Origin: Erythrobacter sp. | Lineage (GTDB): Bacteria; Pseudomonadota; Alphaproteobacteria; Sphingomonadales; Sphingomonadaceae | Length of the DNA: 64,000 nt | Assembly (NCBI GenBank): GCA_009993605.1 | Contig: JAACTB010000007.1 | Coordinates: 707,333 to 771,332 of the forward strand | Reading direction: 5' to 3' | Shown here: piece by piece, positions 16,150-24,686 of the stretch | Numbering within the stretch: the stretch's first letter is position 1 | How the letters are laid out: every line of letters starts with the position of its first letter | The notes under the pieces: model-generated | What the model was told of the DNA's origin: nothing | Databases searched by the model: none | Seen by the model: only the letters and a program-made list of their open reading frames with translations | Translations under genes and position numbers: made by a program

Positions 16150-17172
16150 TCAGTCGAGGGCGAGCCGCGCGGCCTTGGCATAGAGGGTCGGCAGGCCGGC
16201 CTCGTCCAATCGGTCGATCCGCCACCATTCGCCTTCGCCCAGCGGCGCCGCGCCGCGCACGACAGACAATTCCAAGTCGAAATGGGTGAACCCATGGCGC
16301 ACCAAGCCGAGCGGTTCGCCGGGCTCGCCACCGATCCCGTCGCCGCGCGCGGACCACCCATCATCGGGCAGAGCGCGCATCCCGCCGAGCATCCCCTTGC
16401 CCGGCCTGCGCACCAGCCACACCATTGCGCCCTCCGGCGTTTCGCGCTCGATCCACCACGCCATCCCCTTTCGCAGCGGCTTGACCTTTTTCGGCGGCTT
16501 GATGGGAAAGCGCGCGGGATCACCCGCGATCCTTGCGGCGCAATCGCCCGCAAGGGGGCAGAGCAGGCATTTGGGATCGCGACTGGTGCAGATCGTCGCG
16601 CCCAGATCCATCAATCCTTGCGCGAAATCGCCCGCGCGATCGTCGGGCGTGATCGCGGCCGTCTTCGTGCGAATGGCCTTGCGCGCAGCGGGAAGCGGCT
16701 CGGAAATCGCGAACAGGCGCGCGACCACGCGCTCCACATTCGCATCCACCACCACTGCGCGGCGCCCGAACGCGATCGCCGCGACCGCCGCCGCGGTGTA
16801 AGCGCCCAGCCCCGGCAGTTCGCGCAAGCCGGTCTCGGTATCGGGAAAACCGCCCCGCTCCGCCACGGCCCGCGCCGCCTTCACCAGATTGCGCGCCCGC
16901 GAATAATAGCCCAGCCCCGCCCAGGCGGCCATAACCTCCTCTTCCGGCGCGGCGGCAAGTGCTTCGACGCTCGGCCAGCGTTCGGTAAAGGCGCGGAAAT
17001 AGGGCTTCACCGCCGCGACGGTCGTCTGCTGGAGCATCACTTCCGACAGCCACACGCGATAGGGATCGGTCGGCGGTTCGCCGGGCGGCGCGCGCCAGGG
17101 AAGGTCGCGCGCGTGGCGATCGTACCAGGCCAGAAGATGGGCGGCGAAAACGGTGGTCGCGCTGGAGGTCAC
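16150..17172 (-). CDS. mutY: A/G-specific adenine DNA glycosylase MutY
   Basis: Base-excision repair enzyme that removes adenine mispaired with 8-oxoguanine. The 340-residue product has the catalytic Glu44 in WLSEVMLQQTTV, the helix-hairpin-helix LPGLGAYTAAAVAAIAFG followed by VVDANVERV (catalytic Asp), the [4Fe-4S] loop with CTSRDPKCLLCPLAGDC (CX6CX2CX5C), and a C-terminal Nudix-like domain that senses 8-oxoG (HGFTHFDLEL). The start is a GTG at 17172, fixed by the conserved N-terminus; the frame remains open upstream but enters the divergent gene. It ends eight bases from the small membrane protein gene. Confidence 0.93.
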   Translation of the reverse strand: MTSSATTVFAAHLLAWYDRHARDLPWRAPPGEPPTDPYRVWLSEVMLQQTTVAAVKPYFRAFTERWPSVEALAAAPEEEVMAAWAGLGYYSRARNLVKAARAVAERGGFPDTETGLRELPGLGAYTAAAVAAIAFGRRAVVVDANVERVVARLFAISEPLPAARKAIRTKTAAITPDDRAGDFAQGLMDLGATICTSRDPKCLLCPLAGDCAARIAGDPARFPIKPPKKVKPLRKGMAWWIERETPEGAMVWLVRRPGKGMLGGMRALPDDGWSARGDGIGGEPGEPLGLVRHGFTHFDLELSVVRGAAPLGEGEWWRIDRLDEAGLPTLYAKAARLALD

Positions 17173-17201
17173 GGCGTTCCTATGGCATAGGCCCCGCGAC
17201 G

Positions 17202-17756
17202 ATGAAAAGCGACGACACCCCAGCCGGCGGCAAGTCCGCAGCGAAACCGCGCAAGAAGGCCATGGTGCGCGAATATCACCGCCCGCGCGGCGGACCGGCC
17301 CGCGCCGTCTCCGACCTGATGCCGCAAATCGGGCGCACCGCATTCCGCCGCTTCGGCTTCGTCCAGTCCTCCGTCGTGACGCGCTGGCCCGAAATCGTGG
17401 GCGAGACCCATGCGCGCGTGTGCGCTCCCGAATCGATCCGTTTCCCGCCGGGCGAGAAATCGGAAGGCATCCTCCAGCTCGTCGTCACGCCCGCCCATGC
17501 GCCGTTGATCCAGCACGTGATCCCCGAAATCATGGAGCGGGTGAATAAGTTTTTCGGGTATCGCGCGGTGGCGCGGGTCAAGATGCGGCAAGGAACGGTT
17601 AAGCCGCCCGAGGACATGGCCAATCCATCGACCAGGCCGAAGGCGCCGCCCTCGCTCAAGCCAATTCCGATGGAATTGGGCGACAGTCTGCGCGATATCG
17701 GTGACCCGGAATTGCGCACGGTGCTCGAATCGCTGGCGCGCAGCTTCGGCGACTAG
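17202..17756 (+). CDS. DUF721 / DciA-like protein
   Basis: A 184-residue protein with the DUF721 domain (around residues 45-130; GFVQSSVVTRWPEIVGETHARVC), the domain of DciA, the replicative helicase operator found in bacteria that lack DnaC. The N-terminus is basic and the C-terminal 50 residues are Pro-rich and probably disordered, both typical of DciA proteins. It is divergent from mutY with only 29 bases between starts and begins a forward run with two DsbA-like genes and smc. Role in helicase loading is inferred from the family. Confidence 0.85.
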   Translation: MKSDDTPAGGKSAAKPRKKAMVREYHRPRGGPARAVSDLMPQIGRTAFRRFGFVQSSVVTRWPEIVGETHARVCAPESIRFPPGEKSEGILQLVVTPAHAPLIQHVIPEIMERVNKFFGYRAVARVKMRQGTVKPPEDMANPSTRPKAPPSLKPIPMELGDSLRDIGDPELRTVLESLARSFGD

Positions 17757-17761
17757 ACAGG

Positions 17762-18478
17762 ATGATACGAGACATGACGATGCAGGTTCGCGGCTCGAAA
17801 CTGGCAGCCCGGCTTACGGCTTCGATGGCCGCATTGGCGCTTTTGGGCACGGGCGCGGTCGCGCTGGCGCAGAATTGGTCCACCACCGTCGTCGCGAGCG
17901 ATAACGGGCACAAGGTCGGCAATCCCAAGGCCAAGACCAAGTTGGTCGAATTCATGAGCTATACCTGCTCGCACTGCGCCGATTTCGCGCGCGAGGGCGA
18001 TGCCGCGATCAAGCTCGCTTACCTTCCCAAAGGCGACGTCAGCTACGAGATCCGCCATTTGCTGCGTGATCCCTTCGATCTTACCGCCGCCCTGCTGACG
18101 CAATGCGGCGATCCGAAGAAATTCATGGGCAATCACAACGCCATCATGCTCAGCCAGGACGATTGGTTCGAAAAGGGTCGCAAGACCACGCGGGCACAGC
18201 AGGCGCGCTGGCAATTCGGATCGAACGGCGCGCGGCGCCAGGCGATTGCGAGCGATCTTGGCTTCTACGAGCTGATGGAAAATCGCGGCTATACCCGTAC
18301 CCAGCTCGACAGATGCCTGACCGACGAGGCGAAGGCGAATGCGCTGGCCGAAGCGAGCCAGGCCGATGTCGAAAAATACGGCCTCACCGGCACGCCCAGC
18401 TTCGTGATGAACGGCGCGCTCTTGGACGGGGTGCACAATTGGGCCGCGCTGCGCCCGATCCTCGACAAGCAACGCTGA
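17762..18478 (+). CDS. Exported DsbA-family thioredoxin-domain protein
   Basis: A 238-residue periplasmic protein: the signal peptide ends near ALAQNWST, then a thioredoxin fold with the active site CSHC (YTCSHCADFAREGD) and the cis-Pro segment GTPSFVMNG. The DsbA helical insertion lies between. It is probably a disulfide oxidoreductase, though dipeptide CSH differs from the classical CPHC. An ATG at 17774 is an alternative start. It follows the DUF721 gene after five bases and precedes a second DsbA-like gene, so they are likely one transcript. Confidence 0.87.
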   Translation: MIRDMTMQVRGSKLAARLTASMAALALLGTGAVALAQNWSTTVVASDNGHKVGNPKAKTKLVEFMSYTCSHCADFAREGDAAIKLAYLPKGDVSYEIRHLLRDPFDLTAALLTQCGDPKKFMGNHNAIMLSQDDWFEKGRKTTRAQQARWQFGSNGARRQAIASDLGFYELMENRGYTRTQLDRCLTDEAKANALAEASQADVEKYGLTGTPSFVMNGALLDGVHNWAALRPILDKQR

Positions 18479-18568
18479 AGGCGCGCCCCTTTCCCTCCCG
18501 GCGATAGCGGGTTAAAGCGGCCCGCAAGCCGCGCATCTGCGCTAGCCACTCTCGATTACGGACCCGTC

Positions 18569-19330
18569 ATGACACGCATTCGCTCACTCTCGCTGGCTGC
18601 TCTTTCCGCCCCGCTCGCACTGGCGCTCGCCGCCTGCGGATCTTCCGACAGCGCGGGCGAAGAAGCGGTCTCGGGCGAACCGGTTGCCGCGGTCGAAGCG
18701 CCGGCGGGCACGAACTGGGTCGACACGGTGCAGGTGACGGAATCGGACGGGTATCTGCTCGGCAATCCCGATGCACCGATCAAGCTTCTCGAATATGCTT
18801 CGCTGACCTGCCCCGCCTGCGCCGCCTTCGCCGCGAACGGGGCCGATCAGCTGAAGGAAGACTACGTCGCCACCGGCAAGGTCAGCTACGAATTGCGCAA
18901 TCAGATCCATGGGCCGCACGATCTTGTGCTTGCCCAGATGGTCCGCTGCGGTGCGCCGGAAACCTATCATCCCCTGTCCGATCAGGTGTGGAAAAATCTC
19001 CAAGAGGTGCTGAGCCCGGTGTTCGAGCGCCAGGAACAGTTCGGTCAGGCGCTGTCGCTTCCCGAAGATCAGCGCTTCGTCCAGGCGGCGCAGGTCGCGG
19101 ACTTCTACGATTTCTTCGCCGCGCGTGGCCTCAGCGAAGATCAGGCGCGCACTTGCCTCGCCGATTTCCCCGCCATGGAAGCGATCGCCGAACGATCCGA
19201 CACCCAATCGCGCGAGCTCGACGTGACCGGCACGCCGACCTTCTTTCTTAACGGTCGCAAGCTCGAACTCGAACCGACCGCGCCCTGGCCCCAGATCGAA
19301 CAGCGGCTTCAGCAGGCCGGCGCGCGCTAA
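18569..19330 (+). CDS. DsbA-family thioredoxin-domain lipoprotein
   Basis: A 253-residue protein with a lipoprotein signal (lipobox LAAC at about residue 23) followed by an acidic linker and a DsbA-like thioredoxin domain: active site CPAC (LTCPACAAFAANG), C-terminal cis-Pro motif GTPTFFLNGRKL. Membrane anchoring on the periplasmic side is inferred. It is a paralogue of the preceding gene (same GTPxFxxNG and SYExR blocks), with a different active-site dipeptide, suggesting divided roles. It ends nine bases before smc. Confidence 0.87.
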   Translation: MTRIRSLSLAALSAPLALALAACGSSDSAGEEAVSGEPVAAVEAPAGTNWVDTVQVTESDGYLLGNPDAPIKLLEYASLTCPACAAFAANGADQLKEDYVATGKVSYELRNQIHGPHDLVLAQMVRCGAPETYHPLSDQVWKNLQEVLSPVFERQEQFGQALSLPEDQRFVQAAQVADFYDFFAARGLSEDQARTCLADFPAMEAIAERSDTQSRELDVTGTPTFFLNGRKLELEPTAPWPQIEQRLQQAGAR

Positions 19331-19339
19331 GCGGGATCG

Positions 19340-22300
19340 ATGCAGCTCGGCAAGCTCAGGCTCAGCGGCTTCAAGAGCTTCGTCGAGCCTGCCACGCTGA
19401 GCATCGAGCCCGGGCTGACCGGCGTGGTCGGCCCCAATGGCTGCGGCAAGTCCAATCTCCTCGAAGCGATCCGCTGGGTCATGGGCGAAAACTCGCCCAA
19501 GAGCATGCGGTCGGGCGGGATGGAGGACGTCATCTTCGCAGGCACCGCCACGCGCCCGCCGCGCGACTTCGCCGAAGTCGTGTTGTCGGGCACGCGCTCC
19601 GATGGTGACGAATTGGAGGTCATGCGCCGGATCGAGCGCGGGGCGGGCTCCGCCTATCGCCTGAACGGGCGGGACGTGCGCGCAAAGGATGTCGCGCTGA
19701 TCTTCGCCGATGCCGCCACCGGCGCGCACAGCCCCGCCCTTGTCAGCCAGGGCAAGATCGCGCAAGTCATCGCCGCCAAGCCGACCGAACGCCGCCAGAT
19801 GCTGGAAGAGGCGGCGGGGATCGCGGGGCTCCACGTCCGGCGCCGCGACGCGGAAGCCAAACTCCGTCAGACCGAGGCCAATCTCGCTCGGCTCGAAGAT
19901 CTGATGGCGGGGCTCGACAGCCAAATCGCCTCGCTCAAACGGCAGGCCCGCCAGGCCGAACGCTATGGCGAATTGTCCGAACAGATCCGCACTGCCGAAG
20001 CGCGCCTCGTCTTCGTGCGCTGGCGCGATGCGGCCCGTGCGGCGGCCGAAGCGAAGCGCGCGGCGAAGAGCGCCGATGCGACAGTGGTGGATGCGCAGGC
20101 GGAGGCCGACGCGGCGCGGAAGGCGCAGCGTGCGGCGGCAGAGGCGCTTTCTGCGGCGCGCGAGGAACTGGCCGACCGGCGCGACGACGCGAGCGCCCAT
20201 GGCCACCGGATGGCCGCGCTCACCAGCCAACTCGAAACCGCCGAACAGCGGCTCGCCGACCTCGACCGGCAGAGGGCCCGTCTGGAAGAGGATCGGGGCG
20301 AGGCCGACCGCCTGACGCGCGACGCCGCCGAAGCGCTGGCGCGGCTCGAGAAGGAATTGGCTCAAAACGAAAGGGCGCTGGCCGAGGACGAAAAGGAGCG
20401 CCCTGCCCTGGTCAAACGCGCGGAGGATGCGGAACGCGCCAGCCGCGCTGCCGAATTGGCGCTCGCCAATGCGACGGCGGAGCTGGCGGGAGTGGAAGCG
20501 GAATGGCGCGTGGTCGAAGCGGAGATCGCGCAGGCCCGCGCGCGGCTCGACCGGATCGAGGCCGAGATTCGCCGCATGGCCGAACAACGCGCCGCACTTT
20601 CTGGCCGCGATGGAGCGAGCGAGGTCGAAGACGCGCGCAACGCCGCCGAAGCCGCTGCAACGCGGTTGCAATCGGCGCGCACTGCCCTCGAAACGATGCG
20701 GGAAAAGAAGTCCGCGCTCCAGTCAGCGCGAGACGAGGCCGCAAGCGCCCTGTCTCAGGCACGCGCCGAATTGACCGGGGTCGAGCGCGAATGGCAGGCG
20801 CTGACTCGCGACCGCGAGGCGCGACAGCGTGCGGCGGCGAAGCGGTCCGGTCGCGGTCCGGCGATCGATGCGGTCCGCGCCGAGCCCGGTTACGAACGAG
20901 CGCTCGCCGCCGCACTGGGACGAGACGCCAAGGCCCTGCTCGGACCGCCCGATGGGGAGGAAGGACGCTACTGGACCGGGGGCGAGCCCCCTCGCCGCCT
21001 CGAAAATTCGCTGCTCGACCATGTCGCCGATTGCCCGACCGAACTCGCCGCGCGGCTGGCGCTGGTGCATGTCGTGAAGAGCGACGATGGCCGAGGGCTC
21101 GAACCGGGCGAATGGCTGGTCACGATAGCGGGCCATTTGCGGCGCTGGGACGGGCTGGTCGCGCGCGGCGAAGGCGCGGCGGATGCCGCCCGGCTCGAAG
21201 CGGAGAACCGGTTTCGCGAGCTCGATGCCGCGCTCCCGCCGCTGCGAGAGGCTGTCGACCAGGCCGAACACGACGAGGCGGCGACCCGCGAGGAGCTGGC
21301 GCAGCTCCAACGGGATCTGGTCGCAGCCGAGCGCACTTTGGCCGAAGCGGCAGACGAGGAACGCGGTGCCCTGCGCGCGCTCGATCAGGCGGAGGCAGCG
21401 CGCGAGCGGATCGCGGCGCGGTTGGCCGAACTCGCCACCGCCGAAGCCGAACAGGCCGAACGCCTCGCCATCGCGCGCGCCGATCTCGCCGAAGCCGAAG
21501 CGAAACGCAGCGCCCTGGCCGATCCGGCGGCGGGCCGGACCCGGCGCGACACCGCGCGCGATTCCAACGAAGCGGCGCGCACCGCGATGCAGGCCAGTGC
21601 CGCGCAATTGGCCGCACACGATCAGGCGCTGGCCGTGGCGCGCGAGCGGACGGCGGGCCAGCGATCCGACATGGCGGGCTGGCAGGCGCGCTCGGGCGAT
21701 GCGGCACGGCGCCTCTCCGACATGGCACGGCGACTGGAGGAGATCGGCGAGGAGCGTGCGGTCATCGCTGCCAAGCCCGAGGGTTTGCTGCGCGAGATCG
21801 AACAGGGCGATGCGGTGCGCGCGCGGCTTTCCGAAGAGCTTGCCAAGGCGGAAGCTGCGCTGTCGCATGCGCAAGCGGCCAGCGAACAGGCCGACCGCGC
21901 CTTTTCTGCCACAAACGAAGCGCTCGCCGCCGCGCGCGAGACCCGCGCCGGGCTTTCCGCGCGCGCTGAGAATCAGGAATTGCGCCGCGTGGAGATGGGC
22001 CGCGTTTCGGGCGAACGCTTCCAATGCCCGCCCCCGCTTCTGCCCGAACGGTTTGCCTTCGCCGAAGACTCCCTGCGCTCCGCCGAACTCGAGAGCAAGG
22101 AGATGGACCGCCTCACCGCCAGCCGCGAGCGGATCGGGCCGGTCAATCTCGTCGCCGCCGACGAACTCGCCCGGATCGAGAGCCAGCACGGCGCCAATGC
22201 CGAGGAACAGGCCGAACTCGCCGAAGCCGTCGCACGTCTGCGCGGCTCGATCGGCAGCCTCAACCGCGAAGGGCGCGAACGGTTGAGAGCCGCGTTCGAG

Positions 22301-22783
22301 GAAGTGAACGGCCATTTTCAGCGCCTGTTCGCGCGCCTGTTCGATGCCGGCGAGGCGCCGGGTGCCGCAGGAGGCCAGGCCCATCTCGCCCTGATCGACA
22401 GCGACGACGTGCTGGAGGCGGGCCTCGAAATCTTTGCCCAGCCGCCGGGCAAGCGTCTCCAGTCGCTCACCTTGCTGTCGGGGGGCGAACAGGCGCTGAC
22501 GGCTGTGGCGCTGATCTTCGCCCTGTTCCTCACCAATCCGGCGCCGATCTGCGTGCTGGACGAGGTGGATGCGCCGTTGGACGATGCGAATATCGATCGC
22601 TTCTGCGACCTCCTCGACGCGATGGTGCGCGAAACCGACACGCGCTATCTGATCGTCACGCACAACGCCGTGACGATGAGCCGGATGCACAGACTGTTCG
22701 GCGTGACCATGATCGAAAAGGGTGTCAGCCGCCTCGTCAGCGTCGATCTGGGGGGCGCGGAAGACCTGCTGGCGGCAGAATAA
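19340..22783 (+). CDS. smc: Chromosome segregation protein SMC
   Basis: A 1147-residue ATPase that compacts and helps separate chromosomes with ScpA and ScpB. The Walker A GPNGCGKSNLLEAIRW lies at the N-terminus, long Ala/Glu/Arg-rich coiled coils follow (around residues 170-500 and 640-960), a hinge region sits in between (around 510-620; GRGPAIDAVRAEPGYERALAAALG), and the C-terminal head has the signature LLSGGEQALTAVAL and Walker B CVLDEVDAPLDDAN. Length is typical. ScpAB are not in the window. Linked on the same strand to the dciA-like and dsbA-like genes. Confidence 0.95.
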   Translation: MQLGKLRLSGFKSFVEPATLSIEPGLTGVVGPNGCGKSNLLEAIRWVMGENSPKSMRSGGMEDVIFAGTATRPPRDFAEVVLSGTRSDGDELEVMRRIERGAGSAYRLNGRDVRAKDVALIFADAATGAHSPALVSQGKIAQVIAAKPTERRQMLEEAAGIAGLHVRRRDAEAKLRQTEANLARLEDLMAGLDSQIASLKRQARQAERYGELSEQIRTAEARLVFVRWRDAARAAAEAKRAAKSADATVVDAQAEADAARKAQRAAAEALSAAREELADRRDDASAHGHRMAALTSQLETAEQRLADLDRQRARLEEDRGEADRLTRDAAEALARLEKELAQNERALAEDEKERPALVKRAEDAERASRAAELALANATAELAGVEAEWRVVEAEIAQARARLDRIEAEIRRMAEQRAALSGRDGASEVEDARNAAEAAATRLQSARTALETMREKKSALQSARDEAASALSQARAELTGVEREWQALTRDREARQRAAAKRSGRGPAIDAVRAEPGYERALAAALGRDAKALLGPPDGEEGRYWTGGEPPRRLENSLLDHVADCPTELAARLALVHVVKSDDGRGLEPGEWLVTIAGHLRRWDGLVARGEGAADAARLEAENRFRELDAALPPLREAVDQAEHDEAATREELAQLQRDLVAAERTLAEAADEERGALRALDQAEAARERIAARLAELATAEAEQAERLAIARADLAEAEAKRSALADPAAGRTRRDTARDSNEAARTAMQASAAQLAAHDQALAVARERTAGQRSDMAGWQARSGDAARRLSDMARRLEEIGEERAVIAAKPEGLLREIEQGDAVRARLSEELAKAEAALSHAQAASEQADRAFSATNEALAAARETRAGLSARAENQELRRVEMGRVSGERFQCPPPLLPERFAFAEDSLRSAELESKEMDRLTASRERIGPVNLVAADELARIESQHGANAEEQAELAEAVARLRGSIGSLNREGRERLRAAFEEVNGHFQRLFARLFDAGEAPGAAGGQAHLALIDSDDVLEAGLEIFAQPPGKRLQSLTLLSGGEQALTAVALIFALFLTNPAPICVLDEVDAPLDDANIDRFCDLLDAMVRETDTRYLIVTHNAVTMSRMHRLFGVTMIEKGVSRLVSVDLGGAEDLLAAE

Positions 22784-22923
22784 GCCGTATTCGGACTCTT
22801 CGACTAATCGCAGGACTCGCCCCACCCGCCCCCTTCTGCCCTATTTTCGACACGATCGTTCATCCCGGCGACAGGCCGCGATGGCACCCGGCCGCTCTCT
22901 TTTGGGCGCGGCCAATTGGCGCG

Positions 22924-22938
22924 CCTCGTATTTCGAGG
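22924..22938 (+). promoter_or_regulatory. Hairpin covering the ribosome binding site of the OmpA gene
   Basis: CCTCG (22924-22928), loop TATTT, CGAGG (22934-22938): the right arm includes most of the Shine-Dalgarno GAGGAG (22935-22940), which lies six bases before the ATG at 22947. Such a weak hairpin could modulate translation, for example with temperature; function is not shown by sequence alone. Confidence 0.45.
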
Positions 22939-22946
22939 AGACGGAA

Positions 22947-23798
22947 ATGACGAAATTCACCACCGCGCCGCGTGCGCTCGCTTTCGCCGCCGCTATCGCC
23001 CTACCCCTTGGTGGCGGGCTGTCAGCGCAGGACCAGGCCGCAACCGTCGACGTCTATGGCGAGGCGCTGGTCGCCGGGCCGGATGTCGATGGCATCATCT
23101 CCGCGCGCCGCGACAACCGCATCCAGATCACCGCCGAAGACGGCACCAGCACCGTGGTGACGATCGATCAGGATACGGAGGTCAAGGGCAAGGGCGGTTT
23201 CCTGGGGCTCGGCAACAAGACGCTCGCCGCCGACGCGCTGATCAACGGCCTGCCGGTGAGCGTGGAAACGCTTCAGACCGCGAACGGCGATCTGGTCGCC
23301 AGCGCAATCGACTTCCGTAACAAGGATCTCGAATTCGCCTCGATGATCCGCCAGGGCACCGCCCAGGGCTTCGCCGAGCAGACTGCCGCCACCGATGCGC
23401 TGCGCAACCGGGTCGCCGATATCGACCAGTATAACGTCAAGGGCACGACGAACGTGTTCTTCGATACCGGGGAAGCCAAGCTGTCCGGTCAGGCGCAGGC
23501 CGATCTGTGCGCCGCCGCCGCGCAGGCCGACGGGACCGACAATGCGCTCCTGCTCGTCGTCGGATACACCGATTCGACCGGCGACTATGATTTCAACCAG
23601 CAATTGAGCGAGAAGCGCGCTTCGCGGGTCGTGAATTACCTGCAGCAGCAATGCGGCTGGAAGCCCTATCGCATGTTGACGCCGACCGGCATGGCCGAGG
23701 CCGATCCCTTGGCCGACAATTACACCGAACAGGGCAAGGCGCAGAACCGCCGCGTGGCGGTGAACGTCCTCGTCAGCAAGAGCGTCGACGGGCTGTAA
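22947..23798 (+). CDS. OmpA-family peptidoglycan-binding exported protein
   Basis: A 283-residue exported protein. The signal peptide ends near GGLSAQDQ, an N-terminal domain rich in short beta strands follows (VDVYGEALVAGPDVDGIISARRDNRIQI, an OB-like or DUF5666-type fold), then a C-terminal OmpA-like domain (around residues 165-283) with the peptidoglycan-binding pattern DFNQQLSEKRASRVVNYL and QNRRVAVNV. It probably sits in the periplasm, tethering the outer membrane to the wall. The start at 22947 is set by GAGGAG six bases upstream. A terminator follows the stop. Confidence 0.87.
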   Translation: MTKFTTAPRALAFAAAIALPLGGGLSAQDQAATVDVYGEALVAGPDVDGIISARRDNRIQITAEDGTSTVVTIDQDTEVKGKGGFLGLGNKTLAADALINGLPVSVETLQTANGDLVASAIDFRNKDLEFASMIRQGTAQGFAEQTAATDALRNRVADIDQYNVKGTTNVFFDTGEAKLSGQAQADLCAAAAQADGTDNALLLVVGYTDSTGDYDFNQQLSEKRASRVVNYLQQQCGWKPYRMLTPTGMAEADPLADNYTEQGKAQNRRVAVNVLVSKSVDGL

Positions 23799-23818
23799 TT
23801 GGTCGGAAACGAAGTGTC

Positions 23819-23853
23819 GGGGGTGGGAGCGATCCCGCCCCCGATTGCTTTTT
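23819..23853 (+). terminator. Intrinsic terminator after the OmpA gene
   Basis: GGGGGTGGGA (23819-23828) and TCCCGCCCCC (23833-23842) pair with one G-T wobble, followed after a short gap by CTTTTT. It lies between convergent ends of the OmpA gene and the MerR gene. Confidence 0.6.
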
Positions 23854-23876
23854 CGGCCCGGTGTCCCGGTGCCTGA

Positions 23877-24266
23877 TCAGGCGGCCAGCGCGCGGCGCAG
23901 ATCGTCGCGGATCGCCTTCAGGCGCGGCAGGATATCCGCCATCTCGGCACTTCGATCCTGTGTGACCGGACTGCCGGTGGGCATCGCCGCGCTCCGATCC
24001 TCGGGTTCCCGCAAAGCGGCCTCGGCGCCCTTCAGCGTATAGCCGTCGCGATTGACCAGCCGATCGATCCGCTCGATCAGCGCGATGTCGGCGGGGCGGT
24101 AATAGCGGCGATTGCCGCTGCGCTTCAGCGGTTGCAGTTGGGGAAATTGCTGTTCCCAATAGCGCAGGACGTGCTGCTTGATGCCAAGCGCGCGAGCGAC
24201 TTCGCCGATGGTGCGCAGCGCCCCATCATCCTTGCCGTCATCGAATGTCGCGTCGAACTCGGCCAT
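23877..24266 (-). CDS. MerR-family transcriptional regulator
   Basis: A 129-residue regulator. The MerR helix-turn-helix and wing are clear (LRTIGEVARALGIKQHVLRYWEQQFPQLQPLKRSGNRRYYRPADIALIERI), with the WEQQFPQL and RRYYRP blocks that mark the group found next to ihfA in alphaproteobacteria. The C-terminal effector part is short and lacks the metal-binding cysteines of MerR, CueR or SoxR. Target unknown. It follows ihfA after 19 bases, so it is the last gene of the rpmF-plsX-fabH-ihfA-merR run. Confidence 0.88.
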   Translation of the reverse strand: MAEFDATFDDGKDDGALRTIGEVARALGIKQHVLRYWEQQFPQLQPLKRSGNRRYYRPADIALIERIDRLVNRDGYTLKGAEAALREPEDRSAAMPTGSPVTQDRSAEMADILPRLKAIRDDLRRALAA

Positions 24267-24285
24267 CAGGCACTCCCCGTCGCAT

Positions 24286-24582
24286 TCACCCTTGGGCGAT
24301 GCGGTCCTTCAAAAGCTGGCTCGCGCGGAAGGTCAGCACCCGGCGCGAGGTGATCGGCACTTCGACGCCCGTCTTGGGATTGCGGCCGACGCGTTCCTTC
24401 TTGTCGCGCAGCACGAAGCTGCCGAAGCCGGAGATCTTCACATTTTCCCCGTCGCTTAGCGCATCGCACATCTTGGCCAGGATCGCTTCGACCATGTCCA
24501 GCGATTCCGCACGGCTCAGGCCCATCTTGCGATTGATGGTCTCTGCCAGATCGGCGCGTGTGAGCGTGCCCACAGAACGCAT
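24286..24582 (-). CDS. ihfA: Integration host factor subunit alpha
   Basis: A 98-residue histone-like protein that bends DNA sharply as a heterodimer with IhfB, acting in replication initiation, transcription and recombination. The family signature is complete: [43 protein letters not shown] with the intercalating Pro in the RNPKTG arm, and [17 protein letters not shown]. The ATG has AGGA seven bases upstream. A good promoter lies just upstream of the gene, so it can be transcribed apart from fabH. Confidence 0.95.
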   Translation of the reverse strand: MRSVGTLTRADLAETINRKMGLSRAESLDMVEAILAKMCDALSDGENVKISGFGSFVLRDKKERVGRNPKTGVEVPITSRRVLTFRASQLLKDRIAQG

Positions 24583-24629
24583 GTCGCTTCCTTTCGTAAC
24601 AAGTGCGACCCTGTGTAACTTAACTTAAG

Positions 24630-24658
24630 TCTATAGAGTGCGGGCGCGCATGCTGCAA
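24630..24658 (-). promoter_or_regulatory. Predicted sigma-70 promoter of ihfA
   Basis: On the reverse strand TTGCAG (complement of 24653-24658), a 17-base spacer and TATAGA (complement of 24630-24635), about 48 bases before the ihfA start. The palindrome AACTTAAGTT just downstream of the -10 box could hold an operator. Confidence 0.55.
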
Positions 24659-24686
24659 CCGATGGGTCAGACCCGTCCCGAAATGG

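Noticed and set aside
18584..20671. 695-residue reverse open frame opposite the DsbA lipoprotein and smc
   Set aside because: Crosses two genuine genes and their spacer; no family features.
20503..21969. 488-residue forward frame within smc in another phase
   Set aside because: Arg/Pro-rich frame shadow of the coiled-coil coding region.
20723..22825. 700-residue open frame on the reverse strand
   Set aside because: It lies entirely against smc, has no family motifs, and long reverse frames are expected in high-GC coiled-coil genes.
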